This document shows, piece after piece, positions 1-5,963 of a stretch of DNA of 9,836 nucleotides. This stretch comes from Leucothrix mucor (GTDB lineage Bacteria; Pseudomonadota; Gammaproteobacteria; Thiotrichales; Thiotrichaceae), in assembly GCA_011322515.1 (NCBI GenBank), contig DRMS01000317.1:1-9836 (forward strand). Reading direction: 5' to 3'. The number at the start of each line of letters is the position of its first letter. Position 1 is the first letter of the stretch. The notes under the pieces are model-generated. The model was not told the origin of the DNA. It searched no databases and saw nothing but the letters and a program-made list of their open reading frames with translations. Both the position numbers and the translations under genes were made by a program.

Positions 1-1629
1 ATCCCTAATATTCTTTTTCAGATGCTCTTTCGTGGCGCTAATGCGGTGGGTTACAAAGCCTATCCCGATAATATCATTGAAAAATTTATTATTGAATCTG
101 CTGAACAGGGCATTGATATTTTCCGTATCTTTGACTCACTGAACTGGATTGAAGGAATGCGCAAATCCATTCAAGTCGTGCGCGAACAAACCAATGGATT
201 AGCCGAAGCGACTATTTGCTATACAGGCGATGTGCTCAACCCTGATCCCAATTATCGCTATAATATCTGTTATTATACCGATCTTGCCAAGCAATTAGAG
301 GATGCAGGGGCGCATATTATTGCGCTCAAAGATATGGCAGGTTTGCTCAAGCCTTATGCTGCGCAAGTGCTAATCCCCGCCCTAAAAGAAGCGGTAGATT
401 TACCTATTCATCTACATACCCATGACACTTCCTCAATGCAAGCTGCCACTTTGCTCAAAGCCATTGAAGCTGATGTCGATATTGTCGATGCTTGTTTAAG
501 CTCCATGTCAGGGCTAACCTCACAGCCTAATTTAAACTCAATGATTGCGGTAATGCAGGGACAACCGCGTGAGCAAGCCTATGATCTCCCCTCATTAAAC
601 CAATATGCAAATTATTGGGAAGATGTGCGTGAAATCTATTATCCGTTTGAATCAGGTTTAAAAGCAGGTACTGCAGAAGTCTATGAACATGAAATTCCTG
701 GCGGACAATATTCCAATCTGCGTCCACAATCCATTGCGCTTGGTCTAGAGCATAAATTTGAGGAAGTAAAAAAGAACTACGCCATTGTGAATAAAATGTT
801 TGGTGATATTGTCAAAGTCACCCCTTCATCAAAAGTCGTTGGTGATATGGCTATTTTTATGACATCTAATGGCTTAAGCGAAGCGGATGTGATGCAACAA
901 GGCGCAACCCTCGCCTTCCCTGATTCAGTGATTGATTTATTTAAAGGCAATTTAGGACAAACTGATAACGGCTTTCCAGCAGCGTTAAGCCAATTAATTC
1001 TTAAAGGAGATCAACCGTTTACTGACGCACCTAATGCGCATTTAGACCCTGTAGAGATTGATATTGAATTTGCCGCCTTTCAGCAACAATTTGATGACCA
1101 GTGTACGATGCTTGATTTTCTCTCTTATCAAATGTATCCCAAGGTGTATCAAGATTTTTACCAACATCAGCAAGACTATGGCGACATTTCTACTTTGCCG
1201 AGTACCGCATTCTTCTATGCGCTAAAACACCGTGAAGAAGTACGTGTCGAAATCGCCACAGGTAAAATTATTATTATCAAACTACTCTATATCTCAGATG
1301 CAGATAAAGGGGGAATTCGTACCGTCACCTTTAACCTAAACGGTCAAACGCGTAGTATTACCATACGCGATGACTCAGTAGTCTCTACTAAAAAGACCAA
1401 TCGTAAAGCGGTAGAAGAAAATGAAATAGGCACACCGATTTTAGGACGCTTATCACAAATTATGGTGAAACAAGATGATGTGATTGAAAAAAATACACCG
1501 TTATTTGTGATTGAAGCGATGAAAATGGAATCTACCATTACTGCACCATTTGCTGGGGTGGTTCATAAGATTCATTTGCAGGAAGGGGAGATATTGGAGC
1601 AGGGAGATTTGGTGGTGGAGATTGGGTGA
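1..1629 (+). CDS. pycB: Pyruvate carboxylase subunit B / oxaloacetate decarboxylase alpha-type carboxyltransferase, 5'-truncated by the window
   Basis: Transfers the carboxyl group between carboxybiotin and pyruvate/oxaloacetate in the cytoplasm, probably with a separate biotin carboxylase subunit lying upstream, out of view. The reading frame is open from base 1, and the residues before the ATG at 22 (IPNILFQ) fit the family's conserved 'LQMLLRG' region, so the true start is outside; roughly 60-80 N-terminal residues are missing. Counting from the Met at 22: the carboxyltransferase barrel has the ALKDMAGLLKP motif (Lys103, the expected carbamylated metal-ligand lysine) and an HLHTHDTS stretch near 130-137 giving the metal-binding histidines. 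A PYC_OADA-type domain follows, and a C-terminal biotinyl domain with EAMKMES has its acceptor lysine at 501 (bases 1522-1524). The protein ends normally. Whether it is PycB or the alpha subunit of a sodium-pumping decarboxylase depends on neighbours not visible; no beta or gamma decarboxylase subunit follows, which favours pyruvate carboxylase. The last ~60 bases are noticeably G-rich. Confidence 0.93.
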   Translation: MPNILFQMLFRGANAVGYKAYPDNIIEKFIIESAEQGIDIFRIFDSLNWIEGMRKSIQVVREQTNGLAEATICYTGDVLNPDPNYRYNICYYTDLAKQLEDAGAHIIALKDMAGLLKPYAAQVLIPALKEAVDLPIHLHTHDTSSMQAATLLKAIEADVDIVDACLSSMSGLTSQPNLNSMIAVMQGQPREQAYDLPSLNQYANYWEDVREIYYPFESGLKAGTAEVYEHEIPGGQYSNLRPQSIALGLEHKFEEVKKNYAIVNKMFGDIVKVTPSSKVVGDMAIFMTSNGLSEADVMQQGATLAFPDSVIDLFKGNLGQTDNGFPAALSQLILKGDQPFTDAPNAHLDPVEIDIEFAAFQQQFDDQCTMLDFLSYQMYPKVYQDFYQHQQDYGDISTLPSTAFFYALKHREEVRVEIATGKIIIIKLLYISDADKGGIRTVTFNLNGQTRSITIRDDSVVSTKKTNRKAVEENEIGTPILGRLSQIMVKQDDVIEKNTPLFVIEAMKMESTITAPFAGVVHKIHLQEGEILEQGDLVVEIG

Positions 1630-1704
1630 TTGAAGCACCTTCTTATTTTGGTTAATGCCGAACCTCTAAAATTAGTTATTAATTTGATACCCTTCATTTG
1701 CCAG

Positions 1705-1737
1705 TTGACACTATTTATTATAAATAAAGTGTAAGAT
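1705..1737 (+). promoter_or_regulatory. Weak promoter-like/dyad sequence downstream of pycB
   Basis: A perfect TTGACA at 1705-1710 runs into an A/T dyad: CACT-ATTTAT (1709-1718) mirrored by ATAAAT (1720-1725) and AGTG (1728-1731) with a two-base bulge. The best -10-like hexamer, TAAGAT at 1732-1737, is 21 bases from the -35, too far for a good sigma70 promoter. It could be a regulated start for a short transcript ending at the terminator at 1775-1803, or chance in A/T-rich DNA. Confidence 0.2.
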
Positions 1738-1774
1738 TTATCGGTAGTGGGTTAGTCGTTGGACAGAGAAAGAA

Positions 1775-1803
1775 GGTGGCTACCGAACTAGCCATCGTTT
1801 TTT
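1775..1803 (+). terminator. Intrinsic terminator between convergent pycB and maf
   Basis: GGTGGCTA (1775-1782) pairs with TAGCCATC (1789-1796), including one G-U pair, around a six-base loop CCGAAC, and is followed by GTTTTTT (1797-1803). It would end + strand transcription about 150 bases after the pycB stop. On the other strand the same stem is followed by a T/C-rich stretch, so it may also stop transcripts leaving maf. Confidence 0.65.
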
Positions 1804-1876
1804 CAAAAAAGCATCCTTTGGAATAAGGTAACGACAGCTGATCTATATATAATCTCCTCAAATCAAGCAAGCATTC

Positions 1877-2467
1877 TTAATATAATGCAGGAATAACCAC
1901 ACCTTTTTCACGTAGCATTTGCGACAATCGAATCAATGGTAACCCAATAAGCGCAGTAGGATCATCCCCGTGTAGACGTTTAAAAAGACTTATCCCTAGC
2001 CCTTCTGATTTAAAACTTCCAGCGCAACCATAGGGCTGATCGACCTTTAAATAAGCATCAATTTCATTATCAGTTAACTCTCTAAAATCAACATAAAAGG
2101 GAATAAGATCTAGCTGATATTGTCCTGTTTTACTGTCAAATAAACACAACCCTGTTAAAAAACTGACTCTTTTGCCTGAGCTTTCGCGTAGTTGTTGCAT
2201 TGCGTTTTCATGGTTATCAGGTTTGCCACGAATGGTGCCGTTTAGTACTGAGCATTGGTCTGAGCCAATAATTAGTGCATTAAGATGTTGGCTTGCAACG
2301 ATGCGTGCTTTTTCTAATGATAAGCGTAGCACATAATCTTCGGGTGATTCCTGCTCCAGCGGAGTTTCGTCTATATCAGGGGAGTCTGTGGTAAAAGGAA
2401 TGCTTAAGCGTTGTAGCAATTCTTTACGAAAGGGGGAGGTGGAACCGAGAATAAGTTGAGTTTTCAT
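1877..2467 (-). CDS. maf (yceF): Maf-family nucleotide pyrophosphatase, YceF (m7GTP pyrophosphatase) type
   Basis: A cytoplasmic house-cleaning enzyme of 196 residues that hydrolyses non-canonical nucleoside triphosphates; the YceF subgroup prefers 7-methyl-GTP. The N-terminal LILGSTSPFRKELLQRL (residues 5-21) is the Maf phosphate-binding signature, PDIDETP (30-36) follows, IIGSDQ carries the likely catalytic Asp70, and CAGSFKSEGLG (148-158) plus the GLPLIRL segment near the C terminus are typical of YceF rather than of YhdE (dTTP/UTP type). Length matches the family. It is transcribed away from yceD, the same divergent pairing seen in E. coli (yceF / yceD-rpmF-plsX-fabH), which supports the subgroup call. 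The ATG at 2467 is preceded by A/T-rich DNA without a clear Shine-Dalgarno motif, but the first residues align with the family start. Function is assigned from family resemblance; substrate preference is inference. Confidence 0.93.
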   Translation of the reverse strand: MKTQLILGSTSPFRKELLQRLSIPFTTDSPDIDETPLEQESPEDYVLRLSLEKARIVASQHLNALIIGSDQCSVLNGTIRGKPDNHENAMQQLRESSGKRVSFLTGLCLFDSKTGQYQLDLIPFYVDFRELTDNEIDAYLKVDQPYGCAGSFKSEGLGISLFKRLHGDDPTALIGLPLIRLSQMLREKGVVIPALY

Positions 2468-2528
2468 GCTAATAATTTAGTATATCTAACGATATGGGTT
2501 TGATGGGTTTAAATAATGTGGGCGCAGA

Positions 2529-2557
2529 ATTATATAGCGAATAGGCACTTGATAGTA
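2529..2557 (-). promoter_or_regulatory. Candidate maf promoter
   Basis: On the - strand a perfect TATAAT lies at 2529-2534, with transcription expected to start near 2522, giving a leader of about 55 bases to the maf ATG. The hexamer 17 bases upstream (2552-2557, TACTAT) is a poor -35, so the call rests on the -10 and position alone. Confidence 0.35.
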
Positions 2558-2598
2558 GTAGCAATTTTATACTAATTCTAAAAAAACGTGAATAGAGC

Positions 2599-2628
2599 TT
2601 TACAGTGGGGGGCGATAATTTCTATAAT
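2599..2628 (+). promoter_or_regulatory. Sigma70-type promoter of the yceD-rpmF-plsX-fabH cluster
   Basis: TTTACA (2599-2604, five of six consensus bases) is separated by 18 bases from a perfect TATAAT (2623-2628). Transcription is predicted to begin about 2634-2638, i.e. at or within a few bases of the yceD ATG at 2638. It is the strongest promoter-like sequence in the window and points into the ribosome/fatty-acid cluster. Confidence 0.7.
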
Positions 2629-2637
2629 CGCGCGCTT

Positions 2638-3159
2638 ATGCCAAAAAGACTACCCATTGATATTGATCCTTTTCGTCTGGTTGAGCAGCGGATACTTCTC
2701 TCTGGCGAGATGCCTATTAAACAGTTTCCTCGTTTGGAAAAGTTTCTGGCTGATAACGCGGGAGCAGTACAGGCTGAGCTAACCTTTGATCGCACCAAGG
2801 TGACGCATTTACCCATCATAATGGGTAGCATTAAGGGTGAGTTACAACTTATCTGCCAGCGTTGTCTGAATGCAGTCTCATTCACGATTAATAGCGACCT
2901 CAATATTGTGTTAATTAAGCGCGATGCAGAAGCAAACCGTTTGCAACGTGATTATGATACTTGGCTGGTCGAAGATGACCGTATTTTTTTACAGGATTTT
3001 ATTGAAGATGAAATCCTGTTAGCGATACCTCATTCGGCATCGCATGATAGTTGCGAGCCTTTTAAACCACTGATTGAAGCAGTGCCTGATGAGGCGAAAC
3101 CTGAGCAGCAGGAAAGTGATAACCCCTTTGCTGTATTGAAAGATTTTAACAAAGATTAA
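2638..3159 (+). CDS. yceD: YceD / DUF177 family protein, 23S rRNA accumulation protein
   Basis: DUF177 family; in E. coli YceD is needed for normal 23S rRNA accumulation, and the family is encoded next to rpmF. I place the start at the ATG 2638 (MPKRLPIDIDPFRL...), giving 173 residues, the same length as E. coli YceD. The reading frame can be extended to a GTG at 2605, but that region is the promoter and the extra 11 residues are not family-like. The N-terminal LPIDIDPFRLVEQ, the central ICQRC (CxxC) segment, the acidic VEDEILLAIP-like stretch and the C-terminal NPFAVLKDFNKD all match YceD. There is no Shine-Dalgarno sequence in front of the ATG; the nearest G-run (2607-2612) is about 25 bases away, consistent with a leaderless or nearly leaderless message. 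Fifteen bases separate its stop from rpmF, so the two are cotranscribed. Confidence 0.93.
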   Translation: MPKRLPIDIDPFRLVEQRILLSGEMPIKQFPRLEKFLADNAGAVQAELTFDRTKVTHLPIIMGSIKGELQLICQRCLNAVSFTINSDLNIVLIKRDAEANRLQRDYDTWLVEDDRIFLQDFIEDEILLAIPHSASHDSCEPFKPLIEAVPDEAKPEQQESDNPFAVLKDFNKD

Positions 3160-3174
3160 CTGGAGTAAGCCAAA

Positions 3175-3387
3175 ATGGCAGTACAAAAAAGTAAAGTTAC
3201 ACGTTCTAGACGTGGTCAGCGTCGTTCTCACGACTCATTAAAAAATCCTACCTTATCCGTTGATCCTGTTTCAGGCGAGACGCATTTACGTCACCATATG
3301 ACACCAAACGGTTTTTATCGTGGTCGTCAGGTTATTATGCCAAAAGAGGTTTATGAAGAAGAGGACGATGACGCTACTGAGGGGTAA
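3175..3387 (+). CDS. rpmF: 50S ribosomal protein bL32
   Basis: Large-subunit ribosomal protein bL32, 70 residues. The N-terminal MAVQKSKVTRSRRGQRRSHDSL is the hallmark of the family, and the LRHHMTPNGFYRGRQV segment (about residues 39-54) matches the gammaproteobacterial form without zinc-binding cysteines. A Shine-Dalgarno GGAG (3162-3165) sits nine bases before the ATG. It is about 13 residues longer than E. coli bL32 because of a strongly acidic C-terminal tail (EEEDDDATEG); Pseudomonas L32 also has a short acidic end, so the tail is an elaboration rather than an error. Its place between yceD and plsX is the classic arrangement. A hairpin terminator about 100 bases downstream can limit read-through into plsX. 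Confidence 0.97.
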   Translation: MAVQKSKVTRSRRGQRRSHDSLKNPTLSVDPVSGETHLRHHMTPNGFYRGRQVIMPKEVYEEEDDDATEG

Positions 3388-3450
3388 CTAGTCTTGTTTA
3401 AGAAAGGCTATTTTTAGTTTTTCAAATAGACCAATTAGCTGTATATTCGA

Positions 3451-3479
3451 TTGACACGAGTTATGTTTCAATTGATATT
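3451..3479 (+). promoter_or_regulatory. Candidate internal promoter for plsX-fabH
   Basis: A perfect TTGACA (3451-3456) is followed after 17 bases by GATATT (3474-3479, four of six -10 bases). Predicted initiation near 3486 would put the G/C-rich hairpin at 3490-3514 at the very 5' end of the transcript, about 65 bases before the plsX Shine-Dalgarno sequence. Confidence 0.4.
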
Positions 3480-3489
3480 TTCAGTGATG

Positions 3490-3516
3490 AAATCGCGGGC
3501 TTGCCCCGCGATTTTT
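3490..3516 (+). terminator. Intrinsic terminator after rpmF
   Basis: AAATCGCGGG (3490-3499) pairs perfectly with CCCGCGATTT (3505-3514) around a five-base CTTGC loop, and the downstream arm ends in TTTTT (3512-3516). It lies between rpmF and plsX and would reduce transcription of the lipid genes relative to the ribosomal protein gene, or act as a 5' stem for transcripts from the promoter just upstream. Confidence 0.8.
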
Positions 3517-3576
3517 CGTATTGGCTATTGAATTGTTCCCACGCGGAGCTGATAGCCTAAATTTAAGGATTAAAAA

Positions 3577-4605
3577 ATGGGTTCTTTTCATCGAATATCG
3601 TTAGATGCAATGGGGGGCGATAATGGCTACCCTGTTGTGGTTGAAGCTGCTATTGATGCACTGCAAGAATATGATGATATAGAGCTTATTTTAGTTGGCG
3701 ATAAAGAAAAATTAAGTGCCGAGCTTAAAAAACATTCTGATATGGATGCCGATAGATTGAGACTTCACCACGCGTCGCAAAGGGTCGCAATGGATGAATC
3801 TCCCGCCTTGGCATTGCGCAAAAAGAAAGACTCTTCCATGCGTGTGGCAATTAACCTAGTCAAACAAGGCGATGCTGATGCCGTAGTCAGCGCAGGCAAT
3901 ACAGGCGCATTAATGGCAACGGCGCGCTTTGTACTTAGAATGTTACCAGGTATTGATCGTCCCGCCTTATGTACCGCCATTCCTAATTCAAAAACACATA
4001 CTCATATGTTGGATTTGGGTGCAAATATTGACTCATCCGCTGAACATCTCTATCAATTTGCCCTAATGGGGTCAGAGTTGGTGAATGCCATTGATGGTAT
4101 TGACGCGCCACGGCTTGGCTTATTGAATATTGGTGAAGAGGAAATAAAGGGCAATGAGCAGGTCAAGCTGGCGCATGAGTTAATTAAGCAAGGCGAGTTT
4201 AATTATCAAGGTTTTGTTGAAGGTAATGATATATTTAGTGGTAAAGTTGACCTAATTGTCTGCGATGGTTTTGTGGGCAATGTCGCGCTAAAGACAACCG
4301 AAGGCTTGGCTAAAATGTTATCTACTGAGCTAAAAGCTGGATTTACGCGTAATATATTGACTAAATTTGCTGCATTAGTATCTATGCCCGTTTTAAAAGC
4401 CTTTATGAAACGCTTTGATCATCGCCGCTATAATGGTGCAAGTTTGCTGGGTTTGCAGGGTATAGTCGTAAAAAGTCATGGTAATGTGGATGCGCTTGCT
4501 TATGCAAAAGCGATTGGCATTGCACGTAAAGAGGTGAAGGCGCAATTACATTTGCGTATTAAAGCTACTTTAGAAGCGATGATGGATGAAAAAATCAAGG
4601 ATTAA
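3577..4605 (+). CDS. plsX: Phosphate acyltransferase PlsX
   Basis: Converts acyl-ACP and phosphate to acyl-phosphate, the acyl donor for PlsY in phospholipid synthesis; a peripheral membrane/cytoplasmic enzyme of 342 residues (E. coli PlsX is 356). ISLDAMGGDNGYPV at residues 7-20 is the PlsX signature. VSAGNTGALMATA (about 104-116), LLNIGEEEIKGNEQVK, the IVCDGFVGNVALKTTEG stretch and YNGASLLGLQGIVVKSHG near residues 285-302 are family motifs in the expected order. An AAGGA Shine-Dalgarno (3565-3569) lies seven bases from the ATG. The end of the gene contains the AAGGA ribosome-binding site of fabH, and only five bases separate them, so translation is likely coupled. Confidence 0.97.
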   Translation: MGSFHRISLDAMGGDNGYPVVVEAAIDALQEYDDIELILVGDKEKLSAELKKHSDMDADRLRLHHASQRVAMDESPALALRKKKDSSMRVAINLVKQGDADAVVSAGNTGALMATARFVLRMLPGIDRPALCTAIPNSKTHTHMLDLGANIDSSAEHLYQFALMGSELVNAIDGIDAPRLGLLNIGEEEIKGNEQVKLAHELIKQGEFNYQGFVEGNDIFSGKVDLIVCDGFVGNVALKTTEGLAKMLSTELKAGFTRNILTKFAALVSMPVLKAFMKRFDHRRYNGASLLGLQGIVVKSHGNVDALAYAKAIGIARKEVKAQLHLRIKATLEAMMDEKIKD

Positions 4606-4610
4606 AAAAT

Positions 4611-5579
4611 ATGTTTTCAAGAATTGCTGGCACAGGTAGCTATCTACCAGAAAGAGTGGTTACCAACGATGATCTCGCAAAAATGGTTGATACTAGCCAT
4701 GAATGGATTGTAGAACGTACAGGGATTGAAAAACGCCATCTTGCATCGGATGATGAAACCACCTGTGATCTTGCTGAAAAAGCAGCACGTTTGGCAATGG
4801 AAATGGCAGGCAAAACCGCTAATGATATTGACCTTATTATCGTTGCCACCACTACGCCTGATTTAGTCTTTCCTAGCACAGCCTGTTTATTGCAAGCACG
4901 CTTAGGGGTATCAAATGGTGGTGCGGCCTTTGATATACAAGCGGTTTGTACAGGCTTTGTCTATGCATTGGGAATTGCAGATAAATTTATTAAAAGCAGA
5001 TCACATCAATGTGCGCTAGTGATTGGCGCAGAAACACTCTCTAGAATTGTTGACTGGACTGATCGTAATACCTGCGTTCTATTTGGTGATGGTGCAGGCG
5101 CAGTGATAGTAGAAGCAAGTGAAGAGGCAGGGCTATTATCGACCCATTTACACGCCGATGGTCATTATGCTGATTTACTCAAAGTTAATGCAGGTCTCTC
5201 CAGACATTCAGAAAGACTAAAAGCAGGTAATGCGTTTATTGAAATGCGCGGCAATGAAGTCTTTCGTGTGGCCGTTAAAACACTAGGACGCATTGTTGAT
5301 GAAACCCTAGCACATAATAATCTAGAGAAAAAAGATATTGATTGGCTGGTACCACATCAAGCTAATATTCGCATTATTAAAGCAACTGCTAAAAAATTAA
5401 AAATGTCGATGGATCATGTCGTTGTTACGGTGCATGAACATGGTAACACCTCTGCAGCATCCATTCCGTTAGCGCTGGATACCGCCGTGCGTGATGGGCG
5501 AATTAAACGAGGTGAAACTATATTGCTAGAAGGTTTTGGTGGTGGATTTACTTGGGGATCGGCTTTAGTTAAGTTCTAG
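4611..5579 (+). CDS. fabH: 3-oxoacyl-ACP synthase III (FabH)
   Basis: Condenses acetyl-CoA with malonyl-ACP to start type II fatty acid synthesis in the cytoplasm. At 322 residues it is a full-length thiolase-fold enzyme with the catalytic triad visible: Cys113 in AVCTGFVYAL, His249 in VPHQANIRII and Asn279 in HGNTSAAS. SRIAGTGSYLPERVVTNDDL at the N terminus, WIVERTGIEKRH, the FGDGAGAVIVE segment and the glycine-rich C-terminal LLEGFGGGFTWGSALVKF are typical of FabH. The Shine-Dalgarno AAGGA (4597-4601) is inside the plsX end. In many gammaproteobacteria fabD, fabG, acpP and fabF follow; here the gene is followed at once by two MITE-like elements and then uvrC, so the cluster is broken at this point. 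Confidence 0.98.
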   Translation: MFSRIAGTGSYLPERVVTNDDLAKMVDTSHEWIVERTGIEKRHLASDDETTCDLAEKAARLAMEMAGKTANDIDLIIVATTTPDLVFPSTACLLQARLGVSNGGAAFDIQAVCTGFVYALGIADKFIKSRSHQCALVIGAETLSRIVDWTDRNTCVLFGDGAGAVIVEASEEAGLLSTHLHADGHYADLLKVNAGLSRHSERLKAGNAFIEMRGNEVFRVAVKTLGRIVDETLAHNNLEKKDIDWLVPHQANIRIIKATAKKLKMSMDHVVVTVHEHGNTSAASIPLALDTAVRDGRIKRGETILLEGFGGGFTWGSALVKF

Positions 5580-5585
5580 TTTCAT

Positions 5586-5754
5586 CTTAGGAACGTACAC
5601 GGAATAACGTCCTGAAGTTCTAACGCAGAATTTTTATTTCAGATCGGATGAACTCATGAGGCGCATAGTTACTCCACGCAACGAATGAGATCATCCAAGC
5701 TGGGATAAAAAGGCAAGTTAGAGATCGGGAAGTTGTTTCGTTTACGTTCCTTAG
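5586..5754. mobile_element. MITE-like inverted-repeat element next to fabH
   Basis: The ends form an imperfect inverted repeat: 5586-5608 matches the reverse complement of 5732-5754 at 19 of 23 positions (shared core AGGAACGTA). A second inner dyad pairs 5645-5657 with 5685-5697 (11 of 13), and intermediate stretches (TCTAAC, TTTTTAT) also mirror each other, so the whole ~169-base unit reads as one long imperfect hairpin. It has no credible reading frame. No target-site duplication is visible. Its right end touches the left end of the next element at 5754. It may be a non-autonomous transposable element or a large intergenic palindrome; the family is not recognised. Confidence 0.55.
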
Positions 5755-5938
5755 CTACCAACTTAAGGCGGGACGGCTTGTTAATTCATCGCGTTCGAAA
5801 AGAAAACAAATTATCTCGCAAAGACGCAGAGTATGCCAAGAAAAAATAAGAAACATTCTTTGCGTACCCTGCATCTTTGCGAGAGCAACTATTTTTTGTA
5901 CCCAAGAAGCAGAGCAATCCCGCTTTAAATTGATAGCC
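5754..5938. mobile_element. MITE-like element with IS-type ends, upstream of uvrC
   Basis: The left end (5754-5773) is matched by the reverse complement of the right end (5918-5937) at 17 of 20 positions; the consensus is GCTAYCAAYTTAARGCGGGA. The same end sequence bounds the separate element at 9080-9223. The centre is a long hairpin (5815-5842 against 5856-5883). No transposase is encoded, so any mobility would need one in trans. Flanking 8-base sequences do not match (GTTCCTTA against AAAAACAA), suggesting an old copy or loss of one flank through the abutting element. Confidence 0.65.
5815..5883. repeat. Long hairpin core of the CGCAAAGACGCAGAG type
   Basis: Arms 5815-5842 and 5856-5883 are reverse complements at 24 of 28 positions, around a 13-base A-rich loop. 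The arms contain CTCGCAAAGACGCAGAG, which I recognise as a type of palindromic repeat dispersed in intergenic DNA of many unrelated environmental bacteria. The arms fall entirely inside the terminal-repeat-bounded element. Confidence 0.65.
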
Positions 5939-5957
5939 AAAAACAATAGGTTATATT
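5930..5957 (+). promoter_or_regulatory. Candidate uvrC promoter partly formed by the MITE end
   Basis: TTGATA (5930-5935, five of six -35 bases) and TATATT (5952-5957, five of six -10 bases) are 16 bases apart. The -35 lies within the right terminal repeat of the element ending at 5938. The predicted start is about 5963-5965, on the uvrC ATG at 5964, so the message would be leaderless. Confidence 0.5.
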
Positions 5958-5963
5958 TCTATT

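Noticed and set aside
1741..1803. tRNA-like stem-loops in the pycB-maf spacer
   Set aside because: No acceptor stem, T-loop GTTCRA motif in the right place, or anticodon arm could be arranged; the structure is better explained as a terminator.
2605..2637. Longer yceD start at the GTG 2605, and a 14-base identity (TGGGGGGCGATAAT) with the plsX start region at 3611-3624
   Set aside because: The GTG lies inside the promoter spacer, and the added residues do not match YceD. The 14-base match, though it would give the same GGDN residues as PlsX, does not extend further and is best seen as coincidence.
2622..2903. 93-residue - strand open frame, and other open frames of 60-100 residues lying opposite or within pycB, plsX, fabH and uvrC
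   Set aside because: All lie inside well-supported genes in other frames, with no ribosome-binding site or recognisable protein family.
5815..5883. CRISPR-like repeat
   Set aside because: It is a single inverted pair, not regularly spaced direct repeats, and no cas genes are present.
5755..5946. 63-residue open frame on the - strand across the uvrC upstream region
   Set aside because: It coincides with the MITE-like element and is produced by its inverted repeats; it has no ribosome-binding site, and the composition is not gene-like.
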